Assembly: GCF_038592985.1 (NCBI RefSeq)
Contig: NZ_CP151951.1
Span: forward strand, 1,603,001 to 1,667,000
DNA length: 64,000 nt
Source: Paenibacillus sp. FSL R10-2782
Lineage (GTDB): Bacteria > Bacillota > Bacilli > Paenibacillales > Paenibacillaceae
Direction of reading: 5' to 3'
A model generated the notes under the pieces. That model had not been told where the DNA came from, did no database searches, and saw nothing but the letters and a program-made list of their open reading frames with translations. This document shows, piece by piece, positions 24,240 through 31,975 of this stretch; within the stretch, counting starts at the first letter, position 1; every line of letters begins with the position of its first letter. The position numbers and the translations under genes are program-made.

Positions 24240-24416
24240 ATGGTGAAGACGAAAGCTTTCTCACAGTACACGGAAAAAAAACTAGAAGAACAACTTAATG
24301 CATTTATCCGTAACATTCCTAGAAAAGCATTAATTGATGTTAAGTTTAGCACATCTGGTACCAACGATTCCGATTCTGGAGAGCTGTTTAATGCGTTAGT
24401 GATTTACGAAGATTAG
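24240..24416 (+). CDS. Cse60-like small protein
   Basis: 58 residues: VKTKAFSQYTEKKLEEQLNA, LIDVKFSTSGT and a final LFNALVIYED. This arrangement matches the small Cse60 family (a sporulation-induced protein in Bacillus and a frequent phage protein of unknown function). The ATG follows AAAGGAGGTGTTTGCT. A terminator and a tRNA-like gene follow. Confidence 0.65.
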   Translation: MVKTKAFSQYTEKKLEEQLNAFIRNIPRKALIDVKFSTSGTNDSDSGELFNALVIYED

Positions 24417-24431
24417 ACTAAAATTACCATC

Positions 24432-24453
24432 AGCATCCTTTGGGGTGCTTTTT
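24432..24453 (+). terminator. terminator after the Cse60-like gene
   Basis: AGCATCC-TTTG-GGGTGCT with TTTTT. Confidence 0.75.
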
Positions 24454-24460
24454 CTATTGC

Positions 24461-24536
24461 ACAGGTGTAGGGAAGCTTGGTCGTTCCCGCTGCCCTTGGA
24501 AGGCAGAGACCGCAGGTTCGAATCCTGCCACCTGTA
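24461..24536 (+). tRNA. phage tRNA-Pro(TGG)-like gene
   Basis: A full 76-nt cloverleaf: acceptor ACAGGTG/CACCTGT (7 bp), T8-A9, D stem GGGA/TCCC with GG in the loop, anticodon stem CTGCC/GGCAG with loop CTTGGAA (anticodon TGG), 5-nt variable loop, T arm GCAGG-TTCGAAT-CCTGC, discriminator A. A1:U72 and A37 are unusual, since bacterial tRNA-Pro normally has C1:G72 and G37, so charging with proline is uncertain. Confidence 0.8.
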
Positions 24537-24547
24537 TTACATTGCAG

Positions 24548-24576
24548 AGAGCGGTGCCTAGGTGCTGCTCTTTTTG
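24548..24576 (+). terminator. terminator after the phage tRNA
   Basis: AGAGCGGTGCC-TA-GGTGCTGCTCT, 11 bp with wobble pairs, then TTTTT. Confidence 0.7.
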
Positions 24577-24610
24577 CTATGTACAAAAATAATGAAAAGG
24601 ACGTGACGTA

Positions 24611-24859
24611 TTGAGTTATGCATATTTGGACAAAGAGGGCATCTTGCATTTGCATCCAGAAAAACGTATTGCTGCACAAAACGGCAAGTACGTGGAAACT
24701 AATCTGGAGTATGACGAAAGCGGCTTTCCGATCGTCGAGGAACAAGGAGTAATCTATTACGCCAATGAGGGTACAGCTTACGTCAAGGGTAACAAAGCCA
24801 AGGGACAGAGCATTGCGGTACCAAACGTACTTAAGCAGCTTGCTGACCAACTCAAATAG
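24611..24859 (+). CDS. hypothetical phage protein
   Basis: 82 residues from a TTG that follows AAAAGGAC. The sequence MSYAYLDKEGILHLHPEK...NGKYVETNLEYDESGFPIV looks like a small beta-rich protein; no family is certain. It is followed within 10 bp by the Tad1-like gene, so the two may form an anti-defence or accessory operon. Confidence 0.6.
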   Translation: MSYAYLDKEGILHLHPEKRIAAQNGKYVETNLEYDESGFPIVEEQGVIYYANEGTAYVKGNKAKGQSIAVPNVLKQLADQLK

Positions 24860-24869
24860 GGGGATGGGC

Positions 24870-25226
24870 ATGGAATTAGTAAAGCTAAAAAATGGACTAC
24901 TTACCGAAAAGTATACTACCGTACATCATGAAAAGGATTATCGATACAACGCGCCACACTATTTTGAAGTGCAAGATTTGAATGGAGAGGTAGTTGGTAG
25001 CGTTCATTTCCAAGAGGGGCCGATCAAAGAGGTTGGAGTAAACGGAGTAGCCAATGAAGATTTAATTGGCATGGTTCTTGCCCGTCTTGAAGGATTCCAA
25101 AACAGTGAGTATCGTAGTCGGGATAACGCAGTTGCAATCACAAAGTTGGAAGAAGCGCTTCTATGGCTTCGGAAACGGACATTGGAACGTGAAGCCCGAG
25201 GCGTGGAAGGAACACATACCGTTTAA
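24870..25226 (+). CDS. Tad1/Acb2-hairpin-type protein, candidate anti-defence nucleotide sponge
   Basis: 118 residues. A beta-rich N-terminal half with HYFEVQDLNGEVVG and FQEGPIKEVGVNGVANEDL leads into a helical C-terminal hairpin (YRSRDNAVAITKLEEALLWL...TLEREARGVEGTHTV). This combination is what I know from Tad1-type phage proteins, which bind gcADPR signals of Thoeris defence, and from the related Acb2 hairpin that binds CBASS cyclic nucleotides. The binding activity here is inferred. Start: ATG after GGGGGATGGGC; an ATG two codons earlier is also possible. Typical of a phage accessory region. Confidence 0.68.
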   Translation: MELVKLKNGLLTEKYTTVHHEKDYRYNAPHYFEVQDLNGEVVGSVHFQEGPIKEVGVNGVANEDLIGMVLARLEGFQNSEYRSRDNAVAITKLEEALLWLRKRTLEREARGVEGTHTV

Positions 25227-25232
25227 ATGTAA

Positions 25233-25261
25233 AAGGTCGGGTGCATAACGCACCTTGCCTT
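25233..25261 (+). other. hairpin after the Tad1-like gene
   Basis: GGTGC-ATAAC-GCACC nested in AAGG/CCTT. No T tract follows, so terminator function is doubtful; it may belong to a larger structure with the tRNA-like element next to it. Confidence 0.35.
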
Positions 25262-25265
25262 ATTT

Positions 25266-25307
25266 GACACATATAGGATTATGGCGGTTCGATTCCGCTG
25301 TGTGTTG
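25266..25307 (+). ncRNA. tRNA-like minihelix (acceptor and T arm only)
   Basis: GACACAT (25266-25272) pairs with GTGTGTT (25300-25306) as a 7-bp acceptor-like stem (two G-U pairs). Directly before the 3' strand is a T arm, GGCGG-TTCGATT-CCGCT. Only ten nucleotides replace the D and anticodon arms. It is either a decayed tRNA or a minimal tRNA mimic. Confidence 0.4.
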
Positions 25308-25322
25308 AAAAAAAATAACCCA

Positions 25323-25514
25323 TCACTTGGACGGGTTATTCAGTGTATTTATAATTTGATCGACTTTTTCCTTAATGTCGGGGTGATTAGCTGCATATTC
25401 CGTGAAGGCTTCTTGCAATAGTGTGCGTTGATCCTTTTCAGTAACAAATGACCAGGTACGCAACAAGGTAGTGAACTCTTCCGGGAATCGGAAAGACAAA
25501 GCGGCATTTGCCAA
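25323..25514 (-). CDS. small helical protein, possible DNA-binding partner of the upstream peptide
   Basis: 63 residues (MANAALSFRFPEEFTTLLRTW...), with a short beta-like start (ALSFRFPEEF) before helices, as in ribbon-helix-helix regulators; the rest is acidic and helical. The TTG start follows AGGAGG by 7 nt, and that site overlaps the end of the 28-residue peptide gene upstream, so translation is coupled. It could be an antitoxin-like regulator; not established. Confidence 0.55.
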   Translation of the reverse strand: MANAALSFRFPEEFTTLLRTWSFVTEKDQRTLLQEAFTEYAANHPDIKEKVDQIINTLNNPSK

Positions 25515-25519
25515 ATTGA

Positions 25520-25606
25520 TTACCTCCTATTCTTGATAGCTTGCGTTAAAGCAACCAACGATAAAACCAAGCCGGCCAACGAGATGACAAGTGTGAGAGT
25601 TTCCAT
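25520..25606 (-). CDS. 28-residue membrane peptide, holin-like toxin type
   Basis: METLTLVISLAGLVLSLVAL plus a basic tail (TQAIKNRR): one transmembrane helix and positive C-terminus, the layout of the putative holin-like toxins and type I toxins (TxpA/Fst kind). The ribosome site AAAGGAGG is excellent. Too short for standard gene calling. It lies directly upstream of the 63-residue gene. Toxicity is inference. Confidence 0.5.
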   Translation of the reverse strand: METLTLVISLAGLVLSLVALTQAIKNRR

Positions 25607-25722
25607 GCTGGTGCCTCCTTTGTTAAAAAATAATTTACAACAGAGTTTGAAGAGGGTAAGATAAGCATAAGATTAATAGGGAGCAGAGAAGGGGATTACT
25701 CCCCAACCCTGCTGTTGACTTG

Positions 25723-25755
25723 AGCCTTCTTACGGTGCAACGTAAGGGGCTTTTT
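25723..25755 (+). terminator. rightward terminator between the two tiny peptide genes
   Basis: AGCC..CTTACG-GTGCAA-CGTAAG..GGCT then TTTTTAC. Its T tract serves rightward transcripts although the peptide genes point leftward, so an RNA antisense to the 3' end of the 33-residue gene could stop here. Confidence 0.6.
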
Positions 25756-25855
25756 ACTTTACCCGGCGGTTATTCTTCTTAGCAGTTTGAAAATTAAGCC
25801 AAGCTGCTGCGAGGTTAACCAAGCCAGTCAGTAGAAGTACAATTGCTGTCCCCAT
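25754..25855 (-). CDS. 33-residue membrane peptide
   Basis: MGTAIVLLLTGLVNLAAAWL followed by a basic tail (NFQTAKKNNRRVK). One transmembrane helix; same general layout as the 28-residue peptide downstream but without close sequence identity. It has AAGGAG 11 nt before the ATG and the best sigma-A promoter in the prophage 48 bp upstream. It could be a holin-like toxin, or a regulator of a membrane process; not recognised. Confidence 0.5.
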   Translation of the reverse strand: MGTAIVLLLTGLVNLAAAWLNFQTAKKNNRRVK

Positions 25856-25902
25856 AATCTTAGGTTCTCCTTTCCGGAGTGCTTACCGCACCCTCTGAAT
25901 AT

Positions 25903-25931
25903 ATAATAACACGACTATGTATTGCTGTCAA
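25903..25931 (-). promoter_or_regulatory. strong leftward SigA promoter
   Basis: On the minus strand TTGACA (25931-25926), 17 bp, TATTAT (25908-25903). The leader then carries a small hairpin (GTGC-GGTAA-GCAC). It drives the tiny peptide genes against the direction of the late operon, so it is probably active in the lysogen. Confidence 0.7.
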
Positions 25932-26000
25932 TACGTTATTGAGGTCACAGGAAAATTCTTCTGCGGCTTTTTAATTTGCATTGAAAGGAGCTGAATTGTG

Positions 26001-26486
26001 ATGGCAGGAGGACGGAAAAGTAAATATCAAACCCACGTTGAACCCAAGCTCCTGCTTATTGAAGCATGGGCGCGTGACGGGATGATTCAGGAGGATATTG
26101 CCAAGAAACTTGGGGTGGCGATGTCCTCTTTTTCTGAGTATAAGAACAAGTACCCGGAATTAACGGAAGCCCTAAAAAGAGGGCAGGAAGTCGTTGACGT
26201 ACAAGTGGAGAATTCGCTGCTTAAGAGGGCTATGGGTTATCGGTATGATGAGATAACAACGGAAGGCGGCGTTGAGACTAAGCGAGTCACGAAAGAGGTA
26301 CAACCGGATGTGACTGCACAAATATTCTGGCTCAAGAATCGTAAACCCAAAGTGTGGCGCGATAAGCAAGATGTTGAACTGTCCGGCGAGGTGAAGCACG
26401 AATACAACCACAATTTACGCAATCTTGATCCAAAGGAGCTGGCAGACCTTGAGCGAATTATCGCAAAAACTACCGACTCTGGATGA
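26001..26486 (+). CDS. terS: terminase small subunit
   Basis: 161 residues. An N-terminal helix-turn-helix (IEAWARDGMIQEDIAKKLGV...SFSEYKNKYPEL) for pac-site recognition, a central oligomerisation helix (EALKRGQEVVDVQVENSLLKRA) and a region naming the typical IFWLKNRKPKVWRDK motif of small terminases. AAAGGAG lies 10 bp before the ATG; a GTG one codon upstream is possible. It overlaps terL. Confidence 0.88.
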   Translation: MAGGRKSKYQTHVEPKLLLIEAWARDGMIQEDIAKKLGVAMSSFSEYKNKYPELTEALKRGQEVVDVQVENSLLKRAMGYRYDEITTEGGVETKRVTKEVQPDVTAQIFWLKNRKPKVWRDKQDVELSGEVKHEYNHNLRNLDPKELADLERIIAKTTDSG

Positions 26487-27993
26487 GGTGAGAGCTGCCC
26501 GTGCATACACCGACTTTTCATACTTTATGGATTATGACAGCAATGGAATGGACAAGCCTGGTGCTCATTTGGATTTACTTGATGCCACTTTACAACGAGT
26601 TAGTACGGGTGAGTTGAAACGGGTCATTGTCACTATGCCGCCCCGGCATGGTAAATCGGAACGGGTGAGCAAGAAGTTCCCGGCATGGCATGTAGGGCGT
26701 AACCCAGATGATGAAATTATTGTTGCTTCATACAGTATTGATCTCTCCAGAGGGTTCAGCCGTATTGCCCGTGACACTCTAACAGCTAATCAAGGCGTTT
26801 TTGACCAGTGCCTTGATAAGAACAACCAGTCCAGTGAATCGTGGTCATTACAAGATCACAGGGGCGGTGTAACGGCTGCTGGTGTTGGTGGATCTATCAC
26901 GGGTAAAGGTGCGAAGATAGCGATCATCGATGACCCGGTGAAAAATAGCGAAGAAGCCAATTCGGAAGTTATGCGTGAGAAGGTATGGGAGTGGTACCGA
27001 TCTACACTGTACACCCGTCTTACTCCTGACGGTCGGATTATAGTGGTGATGACGCGCTGGCATGAGGATGATCTTGTAGGGCGGTTATTGAAAGAGGAAC
27101 AAGACGCTATTAAGAACGGAACGCATAAAGGTGATCGCTGGACGGTTATCAACTTCCCAGCTGTTGCAGAGGAAGAGGATGTACTAGGTCGCAAGCCAGG
27201 TGAACCTTTATGGGCTGAATTTGGATTTGATTCTCATAGACTTGAGCAAATCAAGCATGATGTTGGTTCCTACGTGTTCAGTGCCTTGTATCAGCAGCGA
27301 CCATCTGCTGCGGGAGGGACGATTTTTCAACGTAAACATTTCCGATATTTCCGATTTGAGCGGATTCACAATATAGAATACGTTGTTCTCTCGGATGGAC
27401 GCCGTTTCGTAGGCAATGCTTGTTGGATGTTCCAGACCGTGGATACCGCGAACAGCGAAAAGACGATCAATGACTATTTTGCTGTTACCACCATCATGGT
27501 TACACCTGATCGGGATATATTAGTACGGGATGTGTATCGCACTCATATAGAGGGTCCGGAACAAAAAGGCTTGATGAAACAAATGGAGATGAGGTACAAA
27601 CCCAAATTTCAGGCTATTGAGGACAAGACGTTTGGTACTAACCTGATTCAAGAATGCAAGCGTGATGGTATGACCATACTGCCTGTAAAAGTGGACAAGG
27701 ATAAGGTTACTCGTTCCCTGCCTATCGCTGCTAGGTATGAGTTAGGGAAGGTATTCCACCGGGAGGATGGAGCGTGGCTCGATGATTTTGAAGCGGAGTT
27801 GCTTAGCTTCCCTAAGGGAAAACATGATGATCAGGTGGATACGATGTCAATGACCGGGGAACTGGTACACACTATAAGTAATCATCAGGAGTCGGCGTGG
27901 AGTGCTAATCCTGAATCAATCCCAGAGCGGGCTTCAAACTTTGATTCAGACGACGACGATGATGACGATCCAATAGCACAACACTTTTGGTAA
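26449..27993 (+). CDS. terL: terminase large subunit
   Basis: 514 residues. ATPase motor: Walker A MPPRHGKSE, Walker B IAIIDDP, coupling region VVMTRWHEDD. Nuclease domain: TVDTANS, AIEDKTFG and HDDQVDTMS carry the acidic residues that cut the concatemer. The chosen TTG follows AAAGGAG by 10 bp inside terS; the frame is open from 26425. The C-terminus ends in a run of nine acidic residues (DSDDDDDDD), perhaps for portal contact. Confidence 0.93.
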   Translation: MSELSQKLPTLDEVRAARAYTDFSYFMDYDSNGMDKPGAHLDLLDATLQRVSTGELKRVIVTMPPRHGKSERVSKKFPAWHVGRNPDDEIIVASYSIDLSRGFSRIARDTLTANQGVFDQCLDKNNQSSESWSLQDHRGGVTAAGVGGSITGKGAKIAIIDDPVKNSEEANSEVMREKVWEWYRSTLYTRLTPDGRIIVVMTRWHEDDLVGRLLKEEQDAIKNGTHKGDRWTVINFPAVAEEEDVLGRKPGEPLWAEFGFDSHRLEQIKHDVGSYVFSALYQQRPSAAGGTIFQRKHFRYFRFERIHNIEYVVLSDGRRFVGNACWMFQTVDTANSEKTINDYFAVTTIMVTPDRDILVRDVYRTHIEGPEQKGLMKQMEMRYKPKFQAIEDKTFGTNLIQECKRDGMTILPVKVDKDKVTRSLPIAARYELGKVFHREDGAWLDDFEAELLSFPKGKHDDQVDTMSMTGELVHTISNHQESAWSANPESIPERASNFDSDDDDDDDPIAQHFW

Positions 27994-28062
27994 TTGCTTA
28001 TACAGCGATTATGCAATACATGTGTACAAAAGACAAAGTTTTGTGAACAAGTCTGCAAGCTG

Positions 28063-28096
28063 AAACCCTTGGTGCATAAGGGTTTATTTGTTTTTG
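28063..28096 (+). terminator. terminator-like hairpin after terL
   Basis: AAACCCTT-GGTGCAT-AAGGGTTT then ATTTGTTTTT. Near-identical to the hairpin behind tRNA-Gly at attL. Confidence 0.65.
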
Positions 28097-28134
28097 TGCC
28101 AAAACGATTTATGCATAGAGTATGCAATAAGCTA

Positions 28135-28165
28135 AAAACCCGCATAACTACAGGGTTTTGCTTTC
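28135..28165 (+). terminator. second hairpin after terL
   Basis: AAAACCC..GGGTTTT with a short T-rich tail (GCTTTC). With the first hairpin it partly separates packaging genes from the portal operon. No gene is seen in 27994-28215; TATGCAATA occurs twice there. Confidence 0.5.
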
Positions 28166-28215
28166 AGGATGAGATGCCCAAATATACAGTCTTTATACAT
28201 TGAGGGGTGAACAAA

Positions 28216-28437
28216 TTGGAAATTGTATTCGGTGCGATGGGGATAGCGACCATCGTTTTTTTGTATCTGCGTATACGTGACCAAGACCGTACGATTAAGG
28301 ATTTGGTTGATCGCCTATCTGCCCGTAATTATAGCGAATACGTGGCGACTAAAGGTTATGAAAAACGTCCACCAGACGATAAGCAGGCAAAGCGTCTTAG
28401 CTGGTACGATGACCCGATGGAGGATGACGAAGGATGA
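28216..28437 (+). CDS. small single-pass membrane protein
   Basis: 73 residues. A transmembrane helix at residues 1-19 (IVFGAMGIATIVFLYLRI) is followed by a charged, acidic tail ending PMEDDEG. The TTG at 28216 is favoured because GAGGGG ends 8 bp upstream; a GTG at 28207 overlaps that site. Overlaps the portal gene (ATGA). Function unknown; it could be a virion-associated or assembly factor. Confidence 0.6.
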   Translation: MEIVFGAMGIATIVFLYLRIRDQDRTIKDLVDRLSARNYSEYVATKGYEKRPPDDKQAKRLSWYDDPMEDDEG

Positions 28438-30509
28438 AGCTACTCGATAAGGTGAAAGGCATATTCAGCGGCGAGGATGTTGCAGACTCAACCAACCCGA
28501 ATACGCCTGAACAGCAGCGGATCTGGGATACCGTCCATGAGGATTACCAGATATTCAAAGCTGCACGCCAGCCCGTGGAGTCGCATTGGCGCGAGGAACA
28601 GCGGTTTTACACGGGTGACCACTGGCACGGCCTGCGGACGGAGGCAACGTCCAAGCGTAGACCGAATGCGGTAGATAATATCGTGTTCTCGCAGATTGAG
28701 TCCATTGTAGGTAAGCTGGCAGGTTGGATGCCTTACCCTGATTTTTCTGCCCCTGAGCCGAGCGACGAGACCAAAGCGCGGGATCTAAACGACTTTATGC
28801 CCTATGAGCTGCGTAAAATCCAGTTCAAGCAGAAGCATATGCGTGCGGTGAGGCGTATGGTCATCCACGGGCCGCTGATTTATAAAACCATCTTTGACCC
28901 GACTGTCGAGGGTGGACGTGGCATGAATCGTTATACTGGCCGCAATGACATTCTGCCTGTTGACTTGGCTACGTTTTTTCCAGACCCACGTATCAATGAT
29001 TTCATCTATCTGCAACAGATGTCGGCTGTCATAATTCATACTCGCCAGCCATTGGAATACTTCCGGAAGCGCTGGCCGGGGCAAGGGGCTAAGGTACAGC
29101 CGGATAACGGATCGTCTGACGTAGACATTTTTGTGGAGACACCGGAGAACAGCATCCACACCACGGATAAGACATCTGGCTTGATCGAGTATTGGTATCG
29201 CGGTCTGCCGAAGCTGGTCACGGATGAGGATAAGGAACTATTTTCGGAGCTTGCCGAAGAGATGCTTGCCCGTGATGCTGATCCGTCCGAGATGGTAGCC
29301 AAGGCAGCAGGCCAGATGGAGGGTGTGCACTGTATCTACATTTCCACGTCAGGTGTGATGCTGGAGCATAAGTCGTATGTGTACGATCATGGGCAATACC
29401 CGTTCACCGCCAGAACCCTGTACCCCGAAGAGGGCAGTGTCTGGGGTAAGGGGTTTGCTCGTGACATGATTAAGCCGCAGATCATCAAGAACAAGTATGC
29501 GGAAATCGCTGTCGAGACATCGGCCAAGATGGGTGGCTCAGCCATCGCGTATGAGGAAGGGGCAATTTCCAAGCCGCGAACATGGCAGGAGCAGCGCGGG
29601 CTTCCTGGCGCGATGCTGCCTGTTGCCCCCGGACGCCTGAATGATGTGAAGGAGTTGCAAGGTGTCAATGCTCCAGCAACTGTATTCAACGCCTTGAACT
29701 ATTATGATGAGATGCTGCAAAAGATTCCGGGCCAGTTTGACAGCGCTAATGGGCAGGCCAGTAGCAATGTAACCAGCGGTGAACAAGCTAAAGCGCTCAT
29801 GGCTGCTGCTGGCACACGCCTGAACACAGCATCCGACATGATCCAGGAGGCGCTGGAAGAGGTGTTTGCCCAATACGTGGAGCTGATTGTCCAGTTTTAC
29901 ACCACGGAGCGTATTGCCCGTGTGACTGGTCGTAAAGTTTCTATCAGCCGTGAGGCAATCGTTTCGCGTGTGCCGTCTGAGTTCCAGACGGGTAACATGG
30001 TTCCCGACCCAGTGACAGGAGAAGAATCGCCCGAAAAGTTGTCAGTCGAAGAAGAATTTACGCCTGAGTTTGATATTTTGGTTAACATCAGTGTGGACAA
30101 GCCTCAGGACCGTGAATATTGGTTGCAGCTTGTATTCAATCTGATGAACATGCGCGACCCGATCACGCAGTTGCCTATGGTGGATGCAGAGGCTGTGCGA
30201 TTCGTCATCCAGACAGGTCGTATGGAGTCAATGGATGTCATTAAACGCCGGATCGAAGAATCAGCAGGGACGCAACAGCAGTTTGCCCATGCTCAGCAGC
30301 AAGCACAGGAAGCGCAAGCCCAAGTGCAGCAGTTGAGCCAGCAGAATCAGGCTATGGGGCAACAGCTTCAGCAGTTTGGTGGAGAGCAAGCGCAGCGCGA
30401 GCAGCGTGACAGGGAGTTTGAGCAGGGGATGAAACAACAGAAGATGAATCTGGATGCTGCCAAGGTTGCCCATCAACTGATGCAGCCACAACGATCAGGC
30501 CAAGGGTGA
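28434..30509 (+). CDS. portal protein
   Basis: 691 residues, the size of P22-type portals. Recognisable stretches: WREEQRFYTGDHWHG, RRPNAVDNIVFSQIESIVGK (crown/clip helices), GLIEYWYRG, and GEQAKALMAAAGTRLNTASD (long stem helix). The C-terminal ~80 residues are a glutamine-rich coiled coil, like the barrel of podovirus portals. It lies between terL and scaffold/capsid genes, as expected. It forms the dodecameric DNA gate. Confidence 0.87.
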   Translation: MKLLDKVKGIFSGEDVADSTNPNTPEQQRIWDTVHEDYQIFKAARQPVESHWREEQRFYTGDHWHGLRTEATSKRRPNAVDNIVFSQIESIVGKLAGWMPYPDFSAPEPSDETKARDLNDFMPYELRKIQFKQKHMRAVRRMVIHGPLIYKTIFDPTVEGGRGMNRYTGRNDILPVDLATFFPDPRINDFIYLQQMSAVIIHTRQPLEYFRKRWPGQGAKVQPDNGSSDVDIFVETPENSIHTTDKTSGLIEYWYRGLPKLVTDEDKELFSELAEEMLARDADPSEMVAKAAGQMEGVHCIYISTSGVMLEHKSYVYDHGQYPFTARTLYPEEGSVWGKGFARDMIKPQIIKNKYAEIAVETSAKMGGSAIAYEEGAISKPRTWQEQRGLPGAMLPVAPGRLNDVKELQGVNAPATVFNALNYYDEMLQKIPGQFDSANGQASSNVTSGEQAKALMAAAGTRLNTASDMIQEALEEVFAQYVELIVQFYTTERIARVTGRKVSISREAIVSRVPSEFQTGNMVPDPVTGEESPEKLSVEEEFTPEFDILVNISVDKPQDREYWLQLVFNLMNMRDPITQLPMVDAEAVRFVIQTGRMESMDVIKRRIEESAGTQQQFAHAQQQAQEAQAQVQQLSQQNQAMGQQLQQFGGEQAQREQRDREFEQGMKQQKMNLDAAKVAHQLMQPQRSGQG

Positions 30510-30567
30510 GAATCCTTTGGCCTATTTATATTTCCGCCAGCCATAGCGGACAAGGAGGAATAACGAC

Positions 30568-31521
30568 ATGACTAACCCTAACGCCAGCCAAAGCGAAGAG
30601 GTTCAGCAACAGGAACAGATGAGCAATGATGATGAGGTTCGTGAGTATTACAAAGCCTTCGGCATTGATTTTCCTGAGAGCGGAGATCCCGAAGGAGACC
30701 CGGAATTGAGCTTAGAAGAACAGGATGATCCCGCCATAGATGATCCAGAAACCGAACCAGAGCATAAAGGTATTCCGGTCAAGTACAACGGGCAGGAAAC
30801 AGTAGTACCGGATGATCAGGTCAGAGGCTATGTCGAAAAGGGCATGAACTATGACAAGATCAAAGACCGTAGCCAGCAGTATGAAGTGGCTCTAAATCGT
30901 CTTGCACGCCAGCAAGGATTCAAGGATCACGCAGAGCTGCTGGATAACTTGGATCGTATTGAGCAGGAGGCGGCACAGCAGAAGCTTAATGACTTCGAGC
31001 AGCAAAAGGCTGCGCTCCGTGAGGATGCCGAAAACGCTGGCATTGACCCGGATCTATTGGACAGATACCTAGACAATCATCCGTTACTACAACAGGCACA
31101 GGAAGCCGTACAACGCAGCCAGCAGGAGCAGGAGTACCGGAAGCAGGAAGAGCTTAATCAGCGTCAGCTTGCAGGTTGGCAGATGCTGTTTGACAAGTAT
31201 CCCACGTTAGCTGACCAGGTAGACGCGGACACAGGTACCGCAGCTTGGATGACCCCTGACATGCACGTACGCCTGGAGCGAGGGTATGACCCTGTAGATG
31301 CCTATGAGCTTGTACACCGTGACGTGCTAGCTGCCCAGACACGGAAGCAGGCTGAGCAGACTGTCATTAAGGCGCAGCGGCTTAATAAGAGAGCTCAAGT
31401 GGAGACGAATCCAACTGGCAGCCTGGAGCCACAAGCACCAGAAGAATTGACGGCTGCATTTTCCCTATTCGGGATCGACCCGAAAAACGCGCAGAAATAC
31501 GCGAAAAACTTCAACAAATAG
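30568..31521 (+). CDS. capsid scaffolding protein
   Basis: 317 residues, acidic N-terminus (residues 15-60), long central coiled coil (about 90-200, many Gln/Glu) and a basic C-terminus (NAQKYAKNFNK). This layout and the position between portal and capsid genes fit a scaffold that guides head assembly and then leaves. No protease gene is present nearby, so it may be released uncut. ATG follows AAGGAGG. Confidence 0.75.
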   Translation: MTNPNASQSEEVQQQEQMSNDDEVREYYKAFGIDFPESGDPEGDPELSLEEQDDPAIDDPETEPEHKGIPVKYNGQETVVPDDQVRGYVEKGMNYDKIKDRSQQYEVALNRLARQQGFKDHAELLDNLDRIEQEAAQQKLNDFEQQKAALREDAENAGIDPDLLDRYLDNHPLLQQAQEAVQRSQQEQEYRKQEELNQRQLAGWQMLFDKYPTLADQVDADTGTAAWMTPDMHVRLERGYDPVDAYELVHRDVLAAQTRKQAEQTVIKAQRLNKRAQVETNPTGSLEPQAPEELTAAFSLFGIDPKNAQKYAKNFNK

Positions 31522-31534
31522 GAGGATGTGCGAT

Positions 31535-31954
31535 ATGGCACGAGGATTTAAGTATGTATACAACGATTACGGCAAGGACCCGACTCGTATCACCAGCTTG
31601 CTCATGACTGATAACGAGGCTGGTCTGGAAGACGAGGCGATTAAGATTGCAGCAGGTAGAGTCACTAAGGCGGGCCCTACGGATGCCATTGCAGGCTTCC
31701 TGACTGCTAACGTAGCAGCAGGTGTCAATCAGCCGGTGGAATTTGTCTTGGCCCGTGAGGGTGACTGGTATGACGGCCCGTACACGGGGACAGCGGTGGC
31801 TGGATTTGTTGCGGGGGCTAATGAGGTAGCTCTGGCTGCTAGTGGACTTGCTGCGGATGCGGCAACCGTAGCTGGTGGAGCGCTAGCTGTTTTTGATATC
31901 AATGTGAACAAAAAGACGGCGCGGTTCAAGGTTAAGAACCGTCAACTGTCCTAA
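31535..31954 (+). CDS. head protein, probable decoration/cement protein
   Basis: 139 residues, beta-rich and alanine/glycine-rich (FLTANVAAGVNQPVEFVLA, ALAVFDINVNKKTARFKVKN). Directly before the major capsid gene, where head decoration proteins are usually encoded. The ATG at 31535 is 9 bp from AGGAGG; the ATG at 31526 touches that site. No firm family assignment. Confidence 0.6.
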   Translation: MARGFKYVYNDYGKDPTRITSLLMTDNEAGLEDEAIKIAAGRVTKAGPTDAIAGFLTANVAAGVNQPVEFVLAREGDWYDGPYTGTAVAGFVAGANEVALAASGLAADAATVAGGALAVFDINVNKKTARFKVKNRQLS

Positions 31955-31975
31955 TAGCGAAGGGGGATTTTACTT

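Noticed and set aside
25212..25306. long-variable-arm tRNA (Leu-like, loop CATAACG) covering the hairpin and the minihelix
   Set aside because: ACACATA at 25212 can pair with the 3' strand, but there is no D arm, position 33 is not T and the variable region would be 27 nt without a stem.
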